From NCBI GenBank assembly GCA_964514105.1, contig CAZEPJ010000015.1, positions 7,999-71,998 on the forward strand: 64,000 nt of DNA. The letters run 5' to 3'. The notes below the pieces were generated by a model. That model searched no databases and was not told where the DNA came from. It saw nothing but the letters and a program-made list of their open reading frames with translations. Position numbers and translations under genes: made by a program. Shown here in pieces: positions 42,656 through 51,409 of the stretch. Every line of letters begins with the position of its first letter. Positions within the stretch are counted from its first letter, which is position 1. The stretch comes from CAZEPJ01 sp964514105 (lineage in GTDB: Bacteria; Desulfobacterota; Desulfocorpusculales; Desulfocorpusculum).

Positions 42656-43807
42656 ATGGAGTACAACATCTTCTCGCAGGAGCACGAGATCTTCCGGAGG
42701 CAGCTGTCCTTGTTCGTGGACCGCGAGGTAAGGCCCCATGTGGAGCACTGGGAGGCCCAGGGCCGCCTCCCCAGGGACCTGTGGCGCCGCATGGGGCAGC
42801 TGGGATTCCTGGGATTCTGCTACGACCCCCAATACGGCGGCGCCGGGGCCGATCAGCTCTTCTCCGTGGTGCTGGCCCAGGAGTTCGGCAGGAGTCGCAG
42901 CGGGGGGCTGGCCGGCGCCGTGACCGTGCACAACGACATGTCCACCACGTACATCGACCTGCTGGGCAGCCACGAGCAGAAGAAACGGTTCATCACGCCG
43001 TGCACCACCGGGGAGGCCATCTGCTGCATCGCCATCACCGAGCCCGGGGCCGGCTCAGACGTGGCGGGCATCCGCACCACGGCCCGCCGGGAAGGAGACT
43101 CGTACGTCATCGACGGCCAAAAGACGTTCATCACCAACGGCTACTATGCGGACACCCTCGTGGTGGCCGCCAAGACCGACTCCCATGCCAGCCCCGCCCA
43201 CAAGGGGATCAGCCTCCTGGTGGTGCCTGCGGATGCCCCGGGGTTCACCAGGGGGCGCAGGTTGGAGAAGATGGGCAACCCCCTGTCGGACACGGCCGAG
43301 CTCTTCTTCGAGGGGTGCCGGGTGCCCGCCTCCCACCTGCTGGGGCAGGAAGGGGACGGTTTCAAGGCCATCATGATGAACTTCCAGAAGGAGCGGCTCA
43401 TCGCATCGGTGCTGGCCCTCGCGGCCTGCGAGGTCATGCTGGAAGGGACCATCGAGTACTGCCGGGGGCGCCAGGCCTTCGGCCGCCGCATCTCGGGGTT
43501 CCAGGTCAACGCCCACAAGCTGGTCGACCTGGCCACGCGCATCGAGATGGCCCGCCTACTGGTCCTGCACTGCTGCGAGGCCTTTGCCAAGGGACACGAC
43601 GTGGTCAAGGAGATCTCCATGGCCAAGTACTACACGGCCGAGCTGGCCAACCGGGTGGCATACGACTGCGTCCAGCTCCACGGCGGGTACGGATACATGC
43701 GCGAGTATCCCATTTGCCGCGCGTACATGGACGTTCGGGCCATGTCCATCGCCGGGGGGACCACGGAGATCATGAAGGAGATCGTGGCCAAGAACATGGG
43801 GCTGTGA
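42656..43807 (+). CDS. Acyl-CoA dehydrogenase, long-chain (LCAD-like) type
   Basis: 383 residues from ATG 42656 with AAAGGAGGGG 4 bases upstream. FAD-binding CCIAITEPGAGSDVAGIR and IDGQKTFITNGYYADTLVVA are conserved; the C-terminus reads VQLHGGYGYMREYPICRAYM and IAGGTTEIMKEIVAK. The residue that is Glu in YEGT enzymes is Gly here. As in mammalian LCAD, the base is probably Glu-259 in LALAACEVMLEGT on helix G. It therefore belongs to a different branch from the dehydrogenase at 34437 and has no ETF genes of its own. Substrate is likely a long or branched acyl-CoA (inference). Confidence 0.9.
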   Translation: MEYNIFSQEHEIFRRQLSLFVDREVRPHVEHWEAQGRLPRDLWRRMGQLGFLGFCYDPQYGGAGADQLFSVVLAQEFGRSRSGGLAGAVTVHNDMSTTYIDLLGSHEQKKRFITPCTTGEAICCIAITEPGAGSDVAGIRTTARREGDSYVIDGQKTFITNGYYADTLVVAAKTDSHASPAHKGISLLVVPADAPGFTRGRRLEKMGNPLSDTAELFFEGCRVPASHLLGQEGDGFKAIMMNFQKERLIASVLALAACEVMLEGTIEYCRGRQAFGRRISGFQVNAHKLVDLATRIEMARLLVLHCCEAFAKGHDVVKEISMAKYYTAELANRVAYDCVQLHGGYGYMREYPICRAYMDVRAMSIAGGTTEIMKEIVAKNMGL

Positions 43808-43810
43808 CAG

Positions 43811-44869
43811 ATGGGACGAAGCCCCCTTCTGCTTCACTTTGTCCTGGCCGGCGCCTTGCCCCTGCTGTGGGGATGTGAGCTGGGCTACCTGCTCCAGCAG
43901 GGATGGCATCAGGCCCGGCTCCTCTCCCACAGGCGGCCTGTGCACGAGGTCTTGGCCGACCCATCGGTGGACTCCAGGATCAAGGAGGGGATCCGCCTGA
44001 TCCAGCGGGTGCGTGCCTTCGGCGAGGACGAGCTCGGCCTCAAGCCCTCGGATGCCTACAGCAGCTTCATCGAGATCCGGGGAGAGGCGGTGGCGTACGT
44101 GGTCTCCGCCGCCCGCCGCGACCGGCTCGAACCCCTCGTGTGGCGATTCCCCCTGGTGGGGCGTTTTCCCTACAAGGGCTTCTTCCGCCTGGAGGACGCC
44201 CGCAAGGAGGGACGCCTCCTGGAGGAAAAGGGCTACGACGTCCACCTCGGAGGGGTTGCGGCGTACAGTGCCCTGGGGTGGTTCTCCGATCCCCTGTACT
44301 CCCCCATGGCCCTGATGGATGAGACCCACCTGGTGTCCACCATCCTCCACGAGATGGTCCACGGAACCGTGTTCTTCCGGGACCGGGTGGACTTCAACGA
44401 GCAGCTGGCCACGCTGGTGGGCTGGCAGGGGGCTGTCCTCTATCAGGAGGCCGCCCACGGCCCGGACTCCCCCCAGGCCCGCAGGGCCCGCGAGGCCCTG
44501 GAGGATGCGCGCCGCGAAGCCGCCTTCCTCGAGGACGCCCATCGCCGGCTTCAGGCCTTCTACGACCTGCCCTTGTCGCCGGAGGAAAAGCTGGCCGGAC
44601 GCGGAGCCGTGTTCGAGGAGATCCGAAGGGACGCCCGATCCCTGGCCGGCGCCCTGGCGGCTCCGGGACGCAGTCCGCTTGAGGATCGGCCGTGGAACAA
44701 CGCCTCGCTCCTCGCCCTGTGGCGGTACCGGTACGACACCGGGGGGCTGGAGGCGTTGCACGTCCGCCTCGGCAGGGACCTCAGGCGCCTCATCGCCTGG
44801 GTCAAGGAGTGGCAGGCCCAGGGGTGGGACCCCCGGGAGATGATGGCACAGGGGGCTCCAGGGCCGTAG
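43811..44869 (+). CDS. PF10023-type putative aminopeptidase, lipoprotein
   Basis: 352 residues, 3 bases after the dehydrogenase gene. N-terminal lipobox LPLLWGC suggests lipid attachment and export. Family features: GYLLQQGWHQARLLSHRRPV, EVLADPSVDSRIKEG, FPLVGRFPYKGFF, GGVAAYSALGWFSDPL and the zinc motif ILHEMVHGTVFFR (HExxH) followed by DFNEQLATLVGW with the probable third ligand Glu. Activity is predicted from family only. Cotranscribed with the LCAD-like gene, though no functional link is known. Confidence 0.85.
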   Translation: MGRSPLLLHFVLAGALPLLWGCELGYLLQQGWHQARLLSHRRPVHEVLADPSVDSRIKEGIRLIQRVRAFGEDELGLKPSDAYSSFIEIRGEAVAYVVSAARRDRLEPLVWRFPLVGRFPYKGFFRLEDARKEGRLLEEKGYDVHLGGVAAYSALGWFSDPLYSPMALMDETHLVSTILHEMVHGTVFFRDRVDFNEQLATLVGWQGAVLYQEAAHGPDSPQARRAREALEDARREAAFLEDAHRRLQAFYDLPLSPEEKLAGRGAVFEEIRRDARSLAGALAAPGRSPLEDRPWNNASLLALWRYRYDTGGLEALHVRLGRDLRRLIAWVKEWQAQGWDPREMMAQGAPGP

Positions 44870-44920
44870 GCACCGGGCCGTGGGGAGGGATGTCCCTCCC
44901 CCGGGCTGCGCCGGTACCCC

Positions 44921-45445
44921 CTACGCCCCGTCGATGGTGTGGCGCTCCTTGGCCGTAAACCATCCCTCGGGGTTCTGGAAGTACTCCAGGGTGTCCTTGA
45001 GGGAGACCAGGTGGTCGTGCTCCATGGACGCCAGGAACCGGAAGAACTCCCTTTCCACGGGGTTGTCCACTGCGTGGGCCAGATCGTTGTAAAACGCCTC
45101 CCCCTTGGCCTCGAACTCGATGGCGATCCGGACGGCCTCCAGGTCGTCCCGATCCCCCTTGGAGATCCGATCCACGGACTCCACCACCTTGTTCAGCACT
45201 TCCTTGACCTGGGTCCCCCGCACCTCCAGGGGGAGGTCCTGGGGCCATCGCCCCTGCTCCTGCAGGCGGCGCTGCAGGGTCTGAATCCGCTCCATGTGCT
45301 CCCGTTCGTCATGGGCCAGGGAGATGAACATCTTCTTCCCCAGGGGATTGCCCGTCCGCTCACTGTGCTTCCGATAGAACTCGGCCTCCCGGGCCTCGTT
45401 GTTGATGGCCACCTCCAGCGCCTGAATCCGCTCCTTGGTATCCAT
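44921..45445 (-). CDS. Ferritin-like (rubrerythrin-family) diiron protein
   Basis: 174 residues from ATG 45445 with GGAGG upstream. Two helical repeats carry metal-binding patterns: NNEAREAEFYRKHS with HDEREHMERIQ, and EFEAKGEAFYNDLA with MEHDHLVSL. That E..H/E..H arrangement matches rubrerythrin-type four-helix bundles. The C-terminal rubredoxin domain (two CxxC) of classical rubrerythrin is absent. Probably peroxide reduction or oxygen protection. Confidence 0.82.
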   Translation of the reverse strand: MDTKERIQALEVAINNEAREAEFYRKHSERTGNPLGKKMFISLAHDEREHMERIQTLQRRLQEQGRWPQDLPLEVRGTQVKEVLNKVVESVDRISKGDRDDLEAVRIAIEFEAKGEAFYNDLAHAVDNPVEREFFRFLASMEHDHLVSLKDTLEYFQNPEGWFTAKERHTIDGA

Positions 45446-45500
45446 CTGCCTCCATCCTCCTCCAGATCTTTGCCGGCCACCAGGCCCGACGTCACCTCCC

Positions 45501-45529
45501 AGTGTCCCCCCGGCCGGCGCCGGGGTCAA
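45501..45529 (-). promoter_or_regulatory. Weak promoter candidate of the ferritin-like gene
   Basis: Minus strand: -35 TTGACC (45524-45529), 17-base GC-rich spacer, -10 GACACT (45501-45506). The -10 is poor and the -35 overlaps the end of the histidine kinase gene. Confidence 0.3.
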
Positions 45530-47391
45530 GCGGGGTGCCGGTCGTGATCCTCCGCTCCTTCCTCGCGGTGCCTCGGCAGACGCACCAGAAACGTGGTGCG
45601 CTCCCCGTCCACGCGGACCTCCACCTTGCCCTTGAGCAGCCGGACGATGCGGTGGGTGATATGGAGCCCCCGCCCCCTTCCCTGCCCCTCCATGAGCCTG
45701 GCCTGATCCTCCTCGGAGATGCGTCCCGTGTTGGTGATCTCCGCGCAGGCCATCCCTTCCTCGTCCGCATACGTGCGGACGGCCAGCATCCCCCCCCGGG
45801 GGGGGATGGCATTGGTGGCGTTGTTGAGGAGGTTGTCCAGGACCCGCTCCAGGTGCAGCGGGTAGCACTTGACGTACAAGGGGACCTCGTAGGGCCCCTC
45901 CTGGAGGGAGACGTTCTGCTTGAGCTGCTCCTTGATGGCCTGCCCGTTTATCTCCACGCGATTGCGGAGCCGATCGGTCAGGTCCACCACCTGCTCCCGC
46001 CCGACGCCGTACACGCTCAAGGCCAGCTCCTGGAGGCGGCTCGTCTCCTCCAGCAGGACCTCCACGCACTGCCTCATCTCCGGCGTGGCGCAATCCGAGG
46101 GAAGGCGATCCAGGAGCCCCTTGAGCCGCCGGGCGAAGCCCGCCGTTGCGATGGCCGGGTTCTTGAAGTCGTGCAGGATGTCGTCCATCCGCTCCATCTG
46201 CTGGGCCTTCATGAGTTCGCGTCCGAGGAACAGAAAGATCTCGATCTCCTCCTCGGTGTACCGTTTGCGCTTGTCCAGGGCGTCGAACGTCATGAAGTGG
46301 CTCACAGCCTCTTCCTCGGCGCTCAGGGGGACGTACAGGATGGAGTTGATGTTCCGCGCCGCGGCCATACGCTTGATATTGTCGGACAGGATGCAGCTCC
46401 GCTGGGGGTCCACCACCAAGACGTAGGATGGGGTCACCACGTCGAACGCCGACTCCACGCGCACATCGTCCGGATTCACCATCCGTTCGAAGGCCGGTTC
46501 GCTGGCGATGGGAAAGAGCTTCCCGATGCCGTGGTACCCGGGCGTCTCGGGGTACCCTGCTTCCAGGATCACGCTCTGGCGGTCCTCGGTCACCGAGAAC
46601 AGGGCGCAGCTCTGGATGCTGATGATGTCCACCAGCTCCGGGATCACCCGATTGAAAACGTCCTTCATCTTGATCCCCTCACGGCTGCCCAGCCTGAGGA
46701 AGATCTTCCGGACGATGGCTTCCTTCTTCTCGTTGAGTCGATAAAGGGCCAGGATCTTCTTGCGGGCGAAGACGAAGCTCAGGCGCCTGGCCATGACCTC
46801 GGCCACCTCGATCTCCAGGGGAGAAAAACTGCGGTGGCGCTGCTCGTAGTAGATCTGGATCACCGCCACGGTGTTCCGTTCCCTGGGGAAGAAGCGGGGG
46901 ATCTCGAACGGGACGGCCATGAGGGAGTTGACGCCCTGCTCCTGGACGGCTGACTTGTCCTGATAGAGGTCTTCGCTGAGCAGGTCCGAGACCAGATACG
47001 GCTTGCCCGTCTTGACCGCCACGCCGGCCACACTCCCCTCCAGGGGGATGTACCTCTCCCGGCTACCCTCCTGAAACGGGAAGGATCCGTAGGCCAGCAT
47101 CTGGCCCGTCTGCGGATCGTAGATCCGCACGGAGGCATGGTGGGCCCCGAGGAATTCCACCATGTACTGGGTGGCCAGCTCCAGGATCTGGCGCTCCGGG
47201 AAACCGGGATCGATTCCGACGATGGCCTGAACCTGCTGGGTGAATCGCGTGAGGAAGCTCCGCAGGGGATTCTCCTCGATCCACTTCAGGACACGGGCCC
47301 AGAACGCCTCGTCCTGAGGGCATTCCTTGGCCCAGGGCTCTTGGAGAACGGCCCGCGCGATCTCATCGGTCGTGTTCCACATCATCGACAC
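45526..47391 (-). CDS. GAF-domain sensor histidine kinase
   Basis: 621 residues, no membrane segment visible, so probably cytoplasmic. Two GAF-like modules: about residues 70-210 (HHASVRIYDPQTGQMLAYGS, YIPLEGSVAGVAVKTGKPYL) and 245-395 (IISIQSCALFSVTEDRQSVI, NINSILYVPLSAEEEAVSHF). The phosphoacceptor is in MDDILHDFKNPAIATAGFAR, and the ATPase domain has RVLDNLLNNATNAIPPRGGM and GRGRGLHITHRIV. No cognate response regulator is adjacent. The kinase may signal to one of the regulators at 53-57 kb, but this is not shown. Confidence 0.88.
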   Translation of the reverse strand: MSMMWNTTDEIARAVLQEPWAKECPQDEAFWARVLKWIEENPLRSFLTRFTQQVQAIVGIDPGFPERQILELATQYMVEFLGAHHASVRIYDPQTGQMLAYGSFPFQEGSRERYIPLEGSVAGVAVKTGKPYLVSDLLSEDLYQDKSAVQEQGVNSLMAVPFEIPRFFPRERNTVAVIQIYYEQRHRSFSPLEIEVAEVMARRLSFVFARKKILALYRLNEKKEAIVRKIFLRLGSREGIKMKDVFNRVIPELVDIISIQSCALFSVTEDRQSVILEAGYPETPGYHGIGKLFPIASEPAFERMVNPDDVRVESAFDVVTPSYVLVVDPQRSCILSDNIKRMAAARNINSILYVPLSAEEEAVSHFMTFDALDKRKRYTEEEIEIFLFLGRELMKAQQMERMDDILHDFKNPAIATAGFARRLKGLLDRLPSDCATPEMRQCVEVLLEETSRLQELALSVYGVGREQVVDLTDRLRNRVEINGQAIKEQLKQNVSLQEGPYEVPLYVKCYPLHLERVLDNLLNNATNAIPPRGGMLAVRTYADEEGMACAEITNTGRISEEDQARLMEGQGRGRGLHITHRIVRLLKGKVEVRVDGERTTFLVRLPRHREEGAEDHDRHPA

Positions 47392-47426
47392 CGTGGAACC
47401 TCCCCCGGGGCATCCCCGACTACCAC

Positions 47427-47455
47427 TGGATAGCAGAACCCCTCTTGGGAGTCAA
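47427..47455 (-). promoter_or_regulatory. Promoter of the histidine kinase gene
   Basis: Minus strand: -35 TTGACT (47450-47455), 17-base spacer, -10 TATCCA (47427-47432). Start near 47420, about 29 bases before the ATG. Confidence 0.55.
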
Positions 47456-47528
47456 CCGCCGGGGCCCCTGGGCCGCCGCACCCCGCAAGCCGCTCCACGC
47501 AGACCGCGCCCCGGCCCAGCCGTCTGGG

Positions 47529-48698
47529 CTACGCCCGGTAGAAATCCCGGATGGACGAGATCACGTACTCCTGCTCCTCGGGCAGGAGTTCGGGGAACAT
47601 GGGGAGGGCCAGGACCTCCCTGGCGGCCCGCTCGGCGTGGGGAAACGCGCCCTCCCCATAGCCCAGTTCCCGATAGCAGGGCTGCAGATGAATGGGAATG
47701 GGGTAGTAGACCCGGCTGCCGACGCCCCGGGCGAGGAGATGTCGTGCCAATTCGTCCCGCCGCTCGGCAACGCGGACCACGTACTGGTGAAACACGTGCC
47801 CGGGATGGGGATCATCCGGCGCGGGACGACCCCCGCCGGGACCCCGAACGCCGTAGACCGCAAGGTCGGCCTCTCCCATGAGGCGATCGTACCGCAGGGC
47901 CCGTTGGATCCTGGCGCGGTTCCATCCGGCCACGTGGGGCAGTTTGACGCGAAGGATGGCCGCCTGAAGGGCGTCCAGCCGGCTGTTGAACCCCACCTCC
48001 TCGTGGCAGTACGGATCCGAGGCGCTGCCGTGCACCCGCAGGCTGCGCACCCGCCCGGCCGCCGCCTCATGCCGGGTTACCACCATCCCCCCCTCCCCCG
48101 CGCCGCCCAGGTTCTTGGTGGGATAGAACGAAAAGCAGCCCAGGTGGCCCACCGTCCCCAACGCCCTGGGGCGCCCGTGGAGGCCCCCATGATACCCCCC
48201 GAAGGCCTGCGCCGCGTCCTCCACGATGCCGAGGCCGTGTACTCGGGCCACGGCCTCGAGGCCGTCCAGGTCGCATGCCCGGCCGTACAGATGGACCGGG
48301 ATCACGGCCCTGGGCTTGGGCCCCGCCACATCGCGCAGGATCTCGTCAACACGCTGGGGGTCCAGGTTGAAGGTGACGGGATCGATGTCGGCGAAGACGG
48401 GAATGCCCCCCAAGAGGGAGATCGCCTCTGCCGTGGCCACGAAGGAAAACGGCGTGGTCACCACGCGATCCCCCCGCCCCACGCCCAGGGCCTTGAGCGC
48501 CAGGACCAGCGCGTCGGTCCCCGAGGCCACCCCAACGGCATGGACGCCGCCCAGGAATGCCGAGATCTCCTCCTCCAGGCCCCGGACCTCGGGCCCCAGG
48601 ATAAACTGCTGGGTCTTGAGGACCCGGGCCACGGCCTCCATGACGTCGTCCTGCAGGGCGCGGAGTTGGACGCCGAGGTTCAGCAGGGGGACTTCCAA
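47529..48698 (-). CDS. DegT/DnrJ/EryC1/StrS aminotransferase
   Basis: 389 residues. PLP-dependent sugar aminotransferase fold used in nucleotide-sugar modification. VPLLNLGVQLRALQDDVMEA, GVASGTDALVLALKALGVG, the VIPVHLYGRACDLDGLEAVA block, EDAAQAFGG, and the PLP-binding Lys in FSFYPTKNLGGAGEGGMVV are present. The sugar product cannot be told, as no partner dehydratase or acetyltransferase is adjacent. Sits between the SPOR protein and the kinase gene; gap of 12 bases to the SPOR gene. Confidence 0.92.
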   Translation of the reverse strand: MEVPLLNLGVQLRALQDDVMEAVARVLKTQQFILGPEVRGLEEEISAFLGGVHAVGVASGTDALVLALKALGVGRGDRVVTTPFSFVATAEAISLLGGIPVFADIDPVTFNLDPQRVDEILRDVAGPKPRAVIPVHLYGRACDLDGLEAVARVHGLGIVEDAAQAFGGYHGGLHGRPRALGTVGHLGCFSFYPTKNLGGAGEGGMVVTRHEAAAGRVRSLRVHGSASDPYCHEEVGFNSRLDALQAAILRVKLPHVAGWNRARIQRALRYDRLMGEADLAVYGVRGPGGGRPAPDDPHPGHVFHQYVVRVAERRDELARHLLARGVGSRVYYPIPIHLQPCYRELGYGEGAFPHAERAAREVLALPMFPELLPEEQEYVISSIRDFYRA

Positions 48699-48710
48699 AC
48701 GGCCACTCCC

Positions 48711-49472
48711 TCAGTTCTTTTCCACAACGAGTTGGGGCTGCATGCGTTCCCGGTCCCGGACCTGTTTGGCCCACCCCTCGGCATCCTCCCGCCGATCAAA
48801 GGCCCCCATGCGAATGCGGTACCACGTCCCCCTCCCAGGTATCTCCGCCTGGATCATCCTCACCCCGGGGTATCCCTTGGCCGTGAGATCCCGCACCATG
48901 GCCTCGGCCTTGTCCCGAGCGGGCACCGAGGCCACCTGCAGGCTGTATCGGGGGCCAACGGCCGGGGCCGATGCCGGCGCCGGCAAAGAAGGAGGCGGTG
49001 GCGTTGGCGGGGAAACCGCTGCCGCCGGGTACGCGGGCGATGCAGCCGGCCCCGCCGGGGGGGAGGCAGAGGAAGCGGCAGAGGAAGAGGAAAGGGAGGC
49101 TGGGGGACCGGGCTGGGGCTTCACCGGAGGCTCGGGAGGCTTGGACCCGGGCGGCGGGGCGGGCAGGCGGTCTGCGGCACCGGGGTCGGGCCCCTCCCGC
49201 CCGGTGAGGATGCCCCACATGCGCCCGCCGGACTCTCCATCGGCCGGCGCCAGCTCTCCGCCCTCCGGCGGGCGGATCTCCGCCGGGGGGGGGATCAGCC
49301 GCGTGACGAAGGCAGGAGGCTTGGCGGCGGCCTGCTGCTCCCCCCAGCGACTCCCGGCCAGGAACCCCAGCCCGAACATGACCACCGAGAGGAACACCCC
49401 CCACACGCCCACCTGCAGCCAGTGGATCCCCTGGTTCTCCGTCTCTGCCTGCAACGCCCCCTGATCGTCCAT
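48711..49472 (-). CDS. SPOR-domain membrane protein
   Basis: 253 residues. Single N-terminal membrane helix (WLQVGVWGVFLSVVMFGLGF), a Pro/Ala/Ser-rich linker (about residues 95-170), and a C-terminal SPOR domain (YSLQVASVPARDKAEAMVRD, TWYRIRMGAFDRREDAEGWA). SPOR domains bind denuded glycan strands of peptidoglycan at division septa. Lies between argS and the aminotransferase, 9 bases from argS; a SPOR protein downstream of argS is common in proteobacteria. Confidence 0.9.
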   Translation of the reverse strand: MDDQGALQAETENQGIHWLQVGVWGVFLSVVMFGLGFLAGSRWGEQQAAAKPPAFVTRLIPPPAEIRPPEGGELAPADGESGGRMWGILTGREGPDPGAADRLPAPPPGSKPPEPPVKPQPGPPASLSSSSAASSASPPAGPAASPAYPAAAVSPPTPPPPSLPAPASAPAVGPRYSLQVASVPARDKAEAMVRDLTAKGYPGVRMIQAEIPGRGTWYRIRMGAFDRREDAEGWAKQVRDRERMQPQLVVEKN

Positions 49473-49481
49473 GCCTGCCGC

Positions 49482-51167
49482 TCACATCTGCTCAGGTGCC
49501 CCAACGCCCAGGTATCCCAGGGCGTTTCGGAACACCTGCCGGATGGCCTGCACCAGCAGGAGCCTGGCCTGGGTCATCTGCGGCTCGTCGCAGATGACCC
49601 GCGCATGTCGCTCCAGCCAGCCCCGATTGTAGTACGCATGGAAGTCCCCCGCCAGCTGGTCCAGGAAGTATGTGAGTCGATGCGGCTCCAAAGCCCGGGC
49701 AGCCCCCTGGATCACCTCGGGATACAGGACCAGGTCCTTGACCAGTTCCCACTCCTCCGGGAGCTGCAGCACAGAGAGGTCGCCGTCACGGGGGCCCGGC
49801 ACGGGGATCTGCCGCTCCTTCGCCTCCTTCAGGATGCTGCAGATGCGGGCGTGGGCGTATTGCACGTAGTACACGGGGTTGTCCCGCTCCTGCCGCTTGG
49901 CCACCTCCAGATCGAAGTCCAGCTGGCTCTCCGAACTCCGCATGAGGAAGATGTACCGCGCCGCGTCCACGCCCACCTCCGCCACCACGTCCCGCAGGCT
50001 CGTGAACTCCCCCGACCTGGTGGACATGGCGACGGGCACCCCGTTTCGCAGGAGGCTGACCATCTGGACCAGCAGCACGTGCAGGGACTTGGGGTCCTCC
50101 CCCAGGGCCTGGACGACCCCCTTCATGCGCGGCACGTATCCGTGGTGATCGGCCCCCCAGATGTCGATGATCTCGTCGAAGCCCCGGCGGAACTTGTCCT
50201 CATGGTACGCCATGTCCGAGGCCAGATAGGTGGTCCGGCCGTCGGAGCGGACCACGACCCGGTCCTTTTCGTCCCCGAATGCCGTGCTGCGAAACCAGAG
50301 CGCACCGTGCGCCTCGTAGACCAGGTCCTTTCCCCGCAGGGACTCGAGGACCTGCGCCACCCGACCCTCCTCATACAGGGAGGACTCCCGGAACCATCGG
50401 TCGAAGCGGACCCCGAAGGCCTCCAGGTCCTCCCGGATGCCCTCCAAGATGGCCTCCCGCGCGTATTGGGTGAACCTCGGCAGGGCCTCTTCCTCCGATA
50501 CCCCTGCCCAGCGATCCCCCTCCGTGGAGAGGAAGCCCCGGGCCATTTCCCAAATGTATTCCCCCCGGTAGTGGTCCTGGGGAAACGCCACCGCATTCCC
50601 CAGGGCCTCCAGATACCGCAGGCGGAGCGAACGTCCCAGCATCTCCATCTGCCGGCCCACGTCGTTGACATAGTACTCCCGCTGCACCGCATAGCCGGCC
50701 GCTTCCAGGATATTGGCCAGGGCATCTCCCAGCGCGGCACCCCGCCCGTGACCGATATGAAGGGGCCCGGTGGGGTTCGCGCTCACGAACTCGACCTGGA
50801 CGGATGCACCCTTGCCCAGCGCACAGCGCCCATAGTCTGCGCCCCGCTCCACCACCTCCCGGACGGCCTCGAGCAACACGCCCCGGTTGAGGAACAGGTT
50901 GATGAACCCAGGCGGCGCCACCTCGGCCCGCTGGATGTAGCCCTTGGGGTCCTCCAGGCGCGAGAGCAGCGCCTGGGCGAGCTCCATGGGCGAGCGCCGG
51001 GCAGCGGAGGCCAGGACCATGGCCACATTGGCCGCATAGTCCCCCTGACCCTGGCGCCTGGGGATCTCCACCACCCAGGTCCCTTGCCCCTCGGCCTCGG
51101 AAAGCACGCCCTCCCTCCGGCACGCCTCCACGGCCGAGTCGATCAACGCACGCAGGACATCTCGCAA
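49482..51167 (-). CDS. argS: Arginyl-tRNA synthetase
   Basis: 561 residues from TTG 51167; the GTG at 51200 would give 572. Class Ia enzyme. The HIGH motif is in NPTGPLHIGHGRGAALGDAL; VEFVSANPTGP and YYVNDVGRQMEMLG precede and follow it. The KMSKS counterpart is degenerate, as usual in ArgS (VAMSTRSGEFTSLRDVV). TTG 51167 is preferred because a seven-G run lies upstream and the protein then begins MRDVLRALIDSAVEA as in homologues. The promoter at 51213-51242 would leave GTG 51200 nearly leaderless. Confidence 0.93.
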   Translation of the reverse strand: MRDVLRALIDSAVEACRREGVLSEAEGQGTWVVEIPRRQGQGDYAANVAMVLASAARRSPMELAQALLSRLEDPKGYIQRAEVAPPGFINLFLNRGVLLEAVREVVERGADYGRCALGKGASVQVEFVSANPTGPLHIGHGRGAALGDALANILEAAGYAVQREYYVNDVGRQMEMLGRSLRLRYLEALGNAVAFPQDHYRGEYIWEMARGFLSTEGDRWAGVSEEEALPRFTQYAREAILEGIREDLEAFGVRFDRWFRESSLYEEGRVAQVLESLRGKDLVYEAHGALWFRSTAFGDEKDRVVVRSDGRTTYLASDMAYHEDKFRRGFDEIIDIWGADHHGYVPRMKGVVQALGEDPKSLHVLLVQMVSLLRNGVPVAMSTRSGEFTSLRDVVAEVGVDAARYIFLMRSSESQLDFDLEVAKRQERDNPVYYVQYAHARICSILKEAKERQIPVPGPRDGDLSVLQLPEEWELVKDLVLYPEVIQGAARALEPHRLTYFLDQLAGDFHAYYNRGWLERHARVICDEPQMTQARLLLVQAIRQVFRNALGYLGVGAPEQM

Positions 51168-51212
51168 CTTCAGGCCCCCCCAACGCCCCGGTTTCTTCAC
51201 TGGAAGTAAAGC

Positions 51213-51242
51213 ATCTTATCCATCGCTCGAGGGTGGCGTCAA
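51213..51242 (-). promoter_or_regulatory. argS promoter
   Basis: Minus strand: -35 TTGACG (51237-51242), 18-base spacer, -10 TAAGAT (51213-51218). Predicted start near 51206, six bases before the upstream GTG and about 39 before TTG 51167. No T-box fits in so short a leader. Confidence 0.6.
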
Positions 51243-51409
51243 GGGAGCGCGCGGCGGAGCCACCGGCGCTGCTGCAGTCCAGCAAGACCCGGCCTGCGTC
51301 CATACGGATGCACGTCGGGCGCGGGCCAGCCTCTCGCCGGCCGCCATGGGAGTGGGGTGGTCTCGCAGGTGGGGGCCCCCGGCCCGGAGCGCTGTCTCGG
51401 AAGGCTCGT

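Noticed and set aside
51168..51242. T-box upstream of argS
   Set aside because: The leader is under 40 bases and has no terminator or T-box sequence.
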